The notes beneath the pieces were generated by a model. The model made no database searches, had not been told where the DNA came from, and was given only the letters and a program-made list of their open reading frames with translations. This document shows, piece after piece, positions 55,577 to 64,000 of a DNA stretch of 64,000 bases. Numbering within the stretch: the first letter of the stretch is position 1; each line of letters starts with the position of its first letter. This stretch comes from Cephalotus follicularis (Eukaryota > Streptophyta > Magnoliopsida > Oxalidales > Cephalotaceae), in NCBI GenBank assembly GCA_001972305.1, contig BDDD01001369.1, forward strand, positions 1 through 64,000, in the 5' to 3' direction. The translations under genes and the position numbers were made by a program.

Positions 55577-58500
55577 CCCGCGTCATATTTACGAGGCTGT
55601 TTTGCATAAGACGGGAGCATATTTGTTGTTATTAATGTTGTATCATGATTATTATTATTAAAAAAAAAACACACTGGTGCGACTAGAAGGCGCTAGACGC
55701 AACAATGGAAACAATTAAAATGAGAGAAAGGAGCCGGGAGCATTTAGCGTCTAGGAATGAAAACAGAGAGAGGCAGAGAGTGATGGCGCCAGTGAACGGG
55801 AGAAACGTCGGACCAGTGACCGGAAAGAGGCAGTGAGCATCCCTGTGGCTCCTCCATCATCGGTAAACTCCTTTTCCTCCTTCCTCTCCTTCTCCCTCGT
55901 TTTTTTTCTTTCTTCCCTTCCGTCACTGTCACCCACCGTTCACCGTCGATATCATCGCGGTTAGAGCTAGTTTTCACCGTGAAGACTAGCTCTATTCATT
56001 GGGATGACAGTTGAGGCGTGATTTGGCCGGAATCGGTCAGAATTTAGCGGTTGAGTCAACTGAGCGAGTTGACTTGCTGTCGGCTGTGACGCTACGTTTG
56101 GTGCCGAGTCCCGACGAGTTTCAGCCACCAATGACTAGATCGGAGCTTGTGGAGGCCAGTGGTGGCATGATTGGAGCAATGGCCGCTCGACCGGAGGTCC
56201 GGCCAGGTGACAACCACAGATTCTTGGCGAGTTACGGGTGGAGACGTGTAGTACGGATCTCGTGGACACCTTTTTGTGAAGTGGCCATAATTGTTGGTTG
56301 ACCAACGAGTTGACTCAGTGAGTCAAACTCACTGCTGGCGGTGGCTGGCCGTTCCCAGGCGAGTCACAGTGAGTTTTGAGCAGCAATGTGTTGATCAACG
56401 GTTATGGGGGCTCGGTTTTGGGTGTCGCCGAAACTTCGACAAGTTGGCCGGAGTTCCGATTACGACAAATTATGTTTCCTATGAGTACGTCGTAACGATA
56501 TGTGTTGTATATGTAGTGTGAAGAAAATGACAAAGGATAAGGAGGATTTCCAAACGATGGCGACCGACAATTTTTTGGTAAGTCGCAATTCACTTTCTTT
56601 TTCCCGTGCAAAGTCGTTTATTAAGCTATTGGTAATGAATTGTGAGTATCATGAATGATGGAAGTAAGATATGCATTAATAAGTTTGTAATAACTAATGT
56701 GTTGGGAATTAGGAGTGAAATTGAGTTAGTGGAACTAAGCAGCTCTTATATGTGCATGCAAGTGGTGTAGTGATAGTAATAGTGGATGCCTTGAAATGAG
56801 TAAAGAGTGTCTATAAGTAAATTGTTAAATGTATCAAAGGGGGGTAATTATGTGATAATATGGGTGATGGAATGAATTATAAGTTATAAGTGTTAAGATT
56901 AGTAGAGGATCGGGTACAAATGGCTCCTTAATGCATAAAACGGCTCATACGTGCATTTTTTGCATCTCATGTGTATAAGCATAAGAATCGTGATTAATGA
57001 GACATTATGCGATGGCATTGTAGATGGAGATCCGATCGTTGATTCAAAACTTAAAGGGGTTAGTCCGTGGTAGTAATCGGCATTGATATTGTGAGTAGAA
57101 CATCTCCTTCATTTATCTTATTTGATTTTGAAATTCGTTGATGATTGATGTGTGCCTTTATTGCGATTCTTAACTATCATTTGATTTGTTGATAATCTGA
57201 TTTGGAATTTATTCCTATAATTGTTGATAGCCTTCGTTGTTTGATTTTATCATAAGATATGGCTTGTTATATGATTCCATAATGGTTTCTTGAAATCCTT
57301 TATTGAAATTCTCGATTGAACCCTTTATTGGTATTCGATTGAATGTTCATATTGATATGACTTGTTGATAGTTGATTTGAAATCAATTCCTTAATTGTTT
57401 GCTTTGAGCCCTTTATTGGTATTCTGATTAAACGTTCATGTTGATATGACACGTTGATTGATGGTATACTCACCTTGTCTACTTGCTGTTATATCCGCAT
57501 TGGCTCCTGTGGACATATATGTTTTTGTTGTTGTATATCTTTTTGGCTCCTACGAAGATGTATTTTGTTTTGTTGCTATTGCTATTATATTCTTTCCATC
57601 TCCGTATTATTACAGTTGAACCTTATTATAGGTATCGTTGGAAAATCTTTATCCATTTCGAGAGATCGTTGTTGTGAGAGCTATGTGTTTTTGAGTGGGA
57701 GATTCTCTTCCCTTACTCTCATTGTACTTGTTCTTGATGATATTGGTGCCCTTTTTGGATTCTATTATGAGATGGCTATTGAGAGCCGGATTTGTTGATT
57801 TGTATTGATTTCCATATTCGATATGTTAATTCATTGTGATGTTCACTTCTTCATTGTTTGAGAGTCATATTATCCATATGTACCCCATTGTCTTGTAATT
57901 ATGCTATTGCAGGGGATTTGTATCCCGGTTGTCTTCTGTTGTTATATTCATTATTGTGATATGATTCCGAGCGGGTATATGCTCGATGTTCTAGGTGACT
58001 TGGTCACCTTCTCACTTTTATGATATCGTGACTTGTTATATCGTTATACTATGATATACTATGATGCTGGGTACCGAGTTCTCTGATATGTATTACCGAT
58101 CCAAGGAGAGGTATATGTTCGACGCTCAACTCTACTTAGTAGGCCCATTGGTCTATGATGGGGTGTTATGTGGAAACTGCCCCCGGGTTCCATACCTAGA
58201 TCTGTGGCATACCATTGTCTATGATGGTATGCTGGGTGTGAGTGCAGCAGAGCTGCTCCATTACCCTCCTATGGTACTGTGATGGTTGTTGATATGTATA
58301 TATTGCACGCGGTATCTCGGATGAGGTTGAGTGTGCGTGCGGGTTTTTCGAACGATGGCTGAGTCCGTGCACTGATCATGCCGGCCCCTCGTTCGAGGCA
58401 GAGGTAGGCACTCTACACCGGTGTATAATGGATGATGATCACATCCTGTAGCCTTACCTAGTATTATTGCTGCAGTGGTTATGATATGACGCCATGTGAT

Positions 58501-60086
58501 TTGGCGGGGTTATGATATGATGCCATGTGATTTGGCGGGGATACGATATGACACATTGTGATTTGGCGGGGATATGAGGTAGTAACATGATTGGTACCCG
58601 CATCCTCTTATATGTTTATGATTCTTTGGGCACATGTTACATTCTTGATATTGATACTGTCATTTGAGTTATGATCATATCTTTAAGCTTTGATATCCAG
58701 ATACTTGATATTATTGTGACTCTCATATACTTGATTATTGCCTTGAGTATGATATTTGTTCAGTGGACTTCTTTGTTGAGTCACCGGTTATTTCATTGTG
58801 AGCATATCGTATTGTAGAGTATTGGCTTAATCATTGAGATTGTTTCATGGATTCTTGCGTTATTGCATTTGATGAGTTTGAGCGTTCTTTCATGGAGCCA
58901 TGATGGTCTTTCATTTCTGTCACTTATTGGTTTTACCCAGCATGAGTTTATATTCTCGATCATATCCGTGATTATTGATATTTTATATACTCTGATTTTA
59001 TTGTACTTGGAAAGTCTTGAGCTTGAGTTTGTTCAATGGAACTTTTATCGTTGATATCCGAGTTTCATTTATGGAGCCTTGTTAATGTCTATGGTAACAA
59101 TTGTGGATCTCTTTTGATAATCTTGTTTACATTCCTGACTCCTGTTATATTATGGAGCCATTTGTCGAGTATCGAGATCCCTTTTCCTGATTTCTTTTAC
59201 ATTTGTAATTCTCATTTACATCGTGGACTTCATTTATATTGTGGATTTCGTTTACACATCAAGAATCTCGATATCCCTTTAAGATCTCGATATCTCTTGT
59301 GATCTCGATATCCCTTGTGGATCATGATTTGTTATGGATCTTGATATCTTCTGTTGATTTTGACTATCCTTTTGGATCTTGATTTCATTTCTTGCTGTAG
59401 ATTTACATTGCATTCTACCTTAAGCTTATATCATTTCTCTTTTATTCGGTATATAGTTATGGGAGATGTATTTATTGTTTCTACTCACTTAGTCATTTGG
59501 ACTAACCCCCTCATTTTTCTTTCCTTTCCTGATAGAGGCAAGATGATTGATAGTTTGTTGCTGTAGATGTTTGACCACGGAGGCAGGGCATGCTACCAGG
59601 ATTTCGACACATGCATATTATCACGACATCAACATTTAATTAAGCATTTACTTATGTTTTTATAAAAATGTTTGCTCTTATGGTTTTGCTTTTAAAGGGC
59701 CGAGCCCTATGGATTTACTTTGCATGCTTTGATAAAATGGTTGAGGCTGAGCCCAACCCATGCACGTTATTAGTTTAAATTATGGTTTTTCAAAGGGCTG
59801 AGCCCATTTAAAATCAATTGATTCCTCCTTTGGGAGTGTAGCCATATAAACTGCGTTTTCTTTACAGGGGGCATAGTCCGATAAACGGATACTACATGCC
59901 CGATTTTCGTAAAAATTTAAGAGTTAGAAAAATTTTCAAAGTTTTGGAAACGTTTGACTTTTTGATTTTCATGTTTAAAGTGAGTTTTATAAAAACCGTG
60001 TGGTGACTTCCGAAATGAAGTTGTCATGTGGAACGTCATATCCGTTCTCAGTAGGATATCGGTTGTTGTAGGGAACGGGTGTGACA
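55569..60086 (+). repeat. 4.5 kb 5' LTR of gypsy element D
   Basis: It starts TGTGACAACCC and ends GGGTGTGACA three bases before the PBS. It shares a block near 58080-58260 with 14955-15115, inverted words around GAGTTGACTCAGTGAGTCAA (56308-56327), and the terminal hairpin (59869-59901). It also has three ~37 bp repeats with GATTTGGCGGGG (58486-58575) and repeated GATCTCGATATC words (59170-59350). The LTR is long even for Tekay/Del-type elements. Confidence 0.85.
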
Positions 60087-60089
60087 TTT

Positions 60090-60102
60090 TGGTATCAGAG
60101 CT
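60090..60102 (+). other. Primer-binding site of element D
   Basis: TGGTATCAGAGCT stands three bases after the LTR terminus and complements the initiator tRNA-Met 3' end. Confidence 0.9.
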
Positions 60103-61989
60103 TTTGGTTTTAGATTCTCTAGACTTGTATCATAAACTGTTTTACAAAAGTGGTTTTAAGTTTTACAAACTATTGCATATCATGCATTGCATCAGTGTCA
60201 TGTGTTCGGTAGCATGCTCCGTGGTCGGTAAGATGGTCTCGCTGTGGGTATAAATAGTAAGACCTTTTATGGTTACCAGATAGGCGGCTTATGTAGAATT
60301 AGAGTAAGATGTAAGAATAAGGATTCCAAGGCCGGAGATATTTTAGGATGTTATCTATGTTTTGGCTAGCGGTCGAGTTAGCCACGAGGACGTTATCTTT
60401 TCTATAGCCCTTTATTAATCGATATGTCTGAGTCAGAGTTCTAGTGGGATATAGCCTAGCTACTCGAGACTTTGTAAGCTCTTAAGGCACAATGTGCATG
60501 ACAGAGCACCTTAAATGCATTAGCGAAACTACTCCATGGTTTTTGTATATGTTCCAGTACTACTTCGCAGCGATGAATCGTTGACAGTGACGAATTGTCA
60601 GAAGAGGTTCAGGCAACCAGTATGGTACATTTCTGCTTGAGTACTTAGTGGAACCGTAAGCGGAGTACAGTGAAGGTTTGAGTCTATAAGGGTTTTGTCG
60701 AGATGACATCATCTATTGTGGATGAATGTCGGCCCTATGTAGTTCTTTGTCGATAGAGATTCGAACCTCGAGCTGAGCCGCGCAGAGACGATTAAGGAGT
60801 ACAATTAAGTTAACGAATACGCAAGGCAAACGTGATTATTAATGCTTTGAGTAAGAAGTTTTATACTTTTCTTGCTTATCTTCGGATGAGTTTTCAGATC
60901 ATTGCACGTGAACCTGTTAGCCTTATGCATGGGAGCGCTATCGTCTACTCTTCAGGAGAGACCGATATTGCAGGACCGGATCAGTGATGCTCGGTGATAG
61001 AATTGTAACCGCACTGACTGCTCGCTTTGAGACAATGGAACATGGATGTATGGGACAGGTTATGTGTGTCTCATGATGAAGTTGTCATACATAAGTTTTT
61101 TTGTGAAAGTCATAACTCACTTTTCCGCGATACAATCTAAAAAATACCAAGTGTGTCGTCGCTTGAGGGAGCACTTCTGGTAGAACAACATGAAGAGAAA
61201 TATCGCAGTTTTGATAACGAGATGTTCAACATACCAGCAACTTAATGTGGAGCAATAGCGAAACTTCAAGCAATTGCAGTTGCTTTATATTCTCAAGCGG
61301 AAGAGTATGCTATGATTGTTGTGCCCTTGTGCTAGCAATGCAATTGTGTGCGCTTGGCGGTTGTGCGTGCATAATGTAGTGCTTGCATGAGATGTCTGCG
61401 TATTTATATGCATGTTCTTCTACGTGTGATTGCGTTTGTACGCATAATGACATGAGTACGTGCAACCTGCCTTCATGGTGCCTTGAGCTTGTGCGTTCTG
61501 TACACGATGCTTCGATTGTCAGCTTTGATTATCCGCACCAGGAGTCTTTACCCATTCTTATATCACGCCTATCGATGCAAGCATTGGTTCTCTCGATGTT
61601 TCCACACTTTTGACGTTGACTATTCATCGTTTTGATTTGTGGTTCGTTTAGACAACCACTTGCTTTGTGTACGTTCGGGTGTTTGGATGGTATTTTGGGT
61701 TGCGTGGCTGGGCGGACTCCATGATGATTCATCGATCGATCAATATGCATGCCTTTTCAGTTTTATTCTCGAGCATCTTTGCTATTGGTGGATTGCATTT
61801 GAGATTATATGTTGCGTACATATGAAACGGAATCCCAATGTTCCTTGGAAGATTTTAATCTAATACCCTTTCAAGAGTTGGCTGATCATGTAATAGTTGC
61901 GTACTCCAAGCATACGTTGTTCATTCGACGTGTTGTGGGCTATTGGACATTTCTGGTGTAGTTGAATATGGAATATCAAATGGACGTGG
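60103..61989 (+). other. Internal region of element D, no recognisable gag
   Basis: I find no ORF with gag, protease or RT motifs. The sequence is mixed in composition without tandem repeats. Either gag has decayed beyond recognition or the element is a non-coding derivative. Confidence 0.55.
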
Positions 61990-62285
61990 TGATGGAATCG
62001 GATATACCGACTCCGGTGCCAAAATGGACATAGGGTGTAAGAGTATAGAATACAATTTTTAAACTATTAATCATGCAGCGGAAGGACACCCTATATAACA
62101 AAACAAGTCCATAAAGGCATATCCACAGAAACCATGGATCACCACAACATCAACAGAATTGAATTGGTGTCACCATTGCATGTTTATGGTTCCTCCCACT
62201 ATTCTAATCGTATCCCATACCCCCATATGGAATTCGAGAAGTCCAACTTCCTAGTAGGGATTGGAATCCATCGCAATCATATTAT

Positions 62286-62592
62286 AGCCTCAGTTAGGGC
62301 ATGACAAACTATAATATATCCAATGGGTAGGCTTTCTTGCCAATTTGTATCCAATACAAGATCCAATCATAGTATTCGGCCTTAGATTCAATATGGCCTC
62401 AGCTAGGGCATGACAAACCATCAGAATCTTAATAAGTCATGTACCCACAATTTTCATTGGAATGCACTAGTTTTAACACCCACACGTAGGCGTGTCCAAG
62501 TGATAAAACATAGCCACCCTGTGCGGTGCCCAACACCGACGTTGACATAATATCCCCAAGTCATCAGCCTCAGCTAGGGCATGACAAACTAA
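62286..62592. repeat. GCCTCAGCTAGGGCATGACAAA repeated three times
   Basis: Three copies of the 22 bp word GCCTCAG(C/T)TAGGGCATGACAAA start near 62287, 62397 and 62570, at unequal spacing, inside the probable LTR of element K. Confidence 0.85.
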
Positions 62593-63387
62593 CAACCCAG
62601 GAACACTACTCAACGAAAATCTTGGAAGGCCATGGGGAACCACTCCATGGGTTCCTACGTTAAGACTTATTATTGTATTGAGGGAATTTGCGGTCTCAAG
62701 TTTTAATTACCAAGCCATTAATTAATTCATTGGTTATATTAGCCAATTTCAATTAATTACGGCTTATCATGCAAGACGATTATCTTATGCACCTTGGACA
62801 TATTTCTAAAATATGTCAATGGATTGGCCAGGACAAAATATATGCAATGACTTGAGCCCAAAGTCATTACAAGGTCTTCCTAGGTGTAAAGATTTAAATC
62901 TATTTATTACAATATTAACCATGCATACATGGCCTTCAAAAGTCTTGTACTTCATATCTCCTTCTTTCCTCCATCTCTCCTTGCAAAGTATTTTTTTAAA
63001 AAAAGGAACAATACATTTTCGAAAAGAAAATTTACATTTAAAAATACAAGGAGAAATTACAAAAGTAAGGAAAAAATGGTGCACGCAGACACCTTATTAC
63101 AGACCTTTAAAGATAATAAATAAATTAAAATCCATCCACACTTAGAAAACATTAAACTAGGTCAAAGTCCTTTTCGGGCCATCCATTGTGCATAAGATCT
63201 ACATTATATCCAATATAATGGAACTACAAATAAAACAAATGCCATATATGATAACCAATTACACAATTTAATTCAATGATTGTTAATTGATCAAACTCCC
63301 ACTAAATCAAGCAATGATTTTGATCTTCCAAGTGCCAAAATGTATAAAATCCAATTTTATACAAAAACAGTTTTTTTTTTTAAAAGA

Positions 63388-63690
63388 CGTCGACGCCTTT
63401 CCAAAGGCATCGACGCGTTTTTTGGAAAAGTATGAACAAGGCATCGATGCACAAACAGAGCATCAATGCGTTTTCCAGTAGGGTTGAAAAAGGCATCGAC
63501 GCCTTACCAAAGACGTCGACGCGTTTTAGAAAATATGATCCAGACATTGACGTCTTACCAAAAGACATCGACGTCTTTACTGGGAATTGACATGACATCG
63601 ACGTCTTAACAAAAACGTCGACGTCTATCCTGGAAATTGCAAATGACATCGACGTCTACCATAAGACATCGACGTCTTTAGCCCCTTGGG
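63388..63690. repeat. ATCGACGTC motif array in element K
   Basis: About fourteen words of the type CATCGACGTCT, GACGTCGACGC or CATCGACGCG occur in 300 bp, spaced mostly 15-35 bp. They occupy nearly half of the probable internal region. Confidence 0.88.
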
Positions 63691-63959
63691 CATTTTCTGC
63701 ATTTCGAAAAATGCTGAAAACAATGGTTTAGATAATAGAATACCATTCTGGCATTCCTAAATGCACCATGCATGTTCCAAACTAAATTCTAAACACATTT
63801 AAGCAACATTCCCAGTACAAAAACACACAGAAATCCAATTTCATGTCATTTTCATTAAGGCACTTAGAAAATTTTAGTTTGATCATAATAACACATCCAA
63901 TGATTAAACCATTAATCAGAACATCATCTAAGGCATACATATTCAATTAAGGATGTTGT

Positions 63960-63976
63960 GGGACTCTCTGATACCA
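63960..63976 (-). other. Primer-binding site of element K
   Basis: On the minus strand TGGTATCAGAGAGTCCC lies one base after the LTR end ...GATTCCATCA. TGGTATCAGAG complements the initiator tRNA-Met. Confidence 0.8.
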
Positions 63977-64000
63977 CTGATGGAATCGGATATACCGACT

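Larger units (their letters stand above)
55569..61989 (+). mobile_element. Ty3/gypsy element (family D), 5' LTR and partial internal region
   Basis: A 4518 bp 5' LTR (55569-60086) is followed by an initiator-Met PBS and about 1.9 kb of internal sequence (60103-61989) before another element cuts in at 61990. The internal part has no recognisable gag. Only short ORFs without known motifs occur. The 3' half would lie beyond the window. The target duplication cannot be tested. Confidence 0.85.
61990..64000 (-). mobile_element. Non-coding LTR element (family K), minus strand
   Basis: TGATGGAATCGGATATACCG occurs at 61990 and again at 63978, where it follows the reverse complement of an initiator-Met PBS (63960-63976). 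Read on the minus strand these are the 3' ends of two LTRs. The 3' LTR probably runs to 63293 (starting TGATCAATTAACA after a purine-rich AGTGGGAGTT), about 1.3 kb. That leaves an internal region of only about 0.7 kb with no coding domain. The 5' LTR continues past the window. The LTR/internal boundary is inferred. Confidence 0.7.

Overview
The window is plant nuclear DNA, from a repeat-rich (probably eudicot) genome. It has one recognisable host gene, an eight-exon eIF3 subunit i gene on the minus strand (CDS 20487-25839). Almost everything else is LTR retrotransposon sequence nested up to three or four insertions deep. I saw no tRNA or rRNA gene and no CRISPR-like array. The genus cannot be named from the sequence.

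Left block (1-19194): a truncated LTR (1-325), then a near-complete Tat-lineage Ty3/gypsy element (594-19194). It has two ~635 bp LTRs, a TGGCGCCG primer-binding site, gag, protease, RT, RNase H, a second archaeal-type RNase H and integrase, all decayed by stops and frameshifts. Downstream of pol lie a hairpin-forming minisatellite, a 1.2 kb tandem duplication and a spliced antisense ORF of the kind known from Tat elements. Two LTR-sized insertions of a different gypsy type interrupt it, one in the 5' LTR (643-3331, duplication TCCAC) and one in the antisense ORF (12821-16375, duplication AATGC).

Middle (19195-26876): AT-rich flank, the eIF3i gene and its upstream region. The gene can be spliced by eye into an intact 326-residue WD40 protein. 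Intron 1 is GC-AG. Intron 2 holds one inverted and one direct decayed copy of exon 3. Introns 5 and 7 carry probable insertions.

Right block (26877-64000): a repeat with inverted arms is split by a solo LTR (28693-42927, duplication GGTTA). That LTR is split by a gypsy element with initiator-Met PBS (30547-42161), whose 3' LTR contains a piece of another LTR (37845-41000). After an AT-rich stretch come two more LTR fragments, one with a 666 bp solo LTR inside it (45179-45844, duplication GAGAT). Next is a minus-strand SIRE-type Ty1/copia element (47124-55568), broken by a solo LTR (47553-50499, duplication TTTGA) and by a gypsy element with a 4.5 kb LTR (55569-60086 plus PBS). That gypsy is cut in turn by a minus-strand LTR element (61990 to beyond the window) with no recognisable protein domains.

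The observations most worth following are the exon-3 foldback in eIF3i intron 2, two tandem-repeat families whose units vary while keeping a small hairpin (9926-10150; 39517-39735 with 45961-46110), a conserved terminal hairpin shared by several LTR families, and arrays of TCGAC/TTGACG-core motifs recurring in unrelated copia and gypsy elements.
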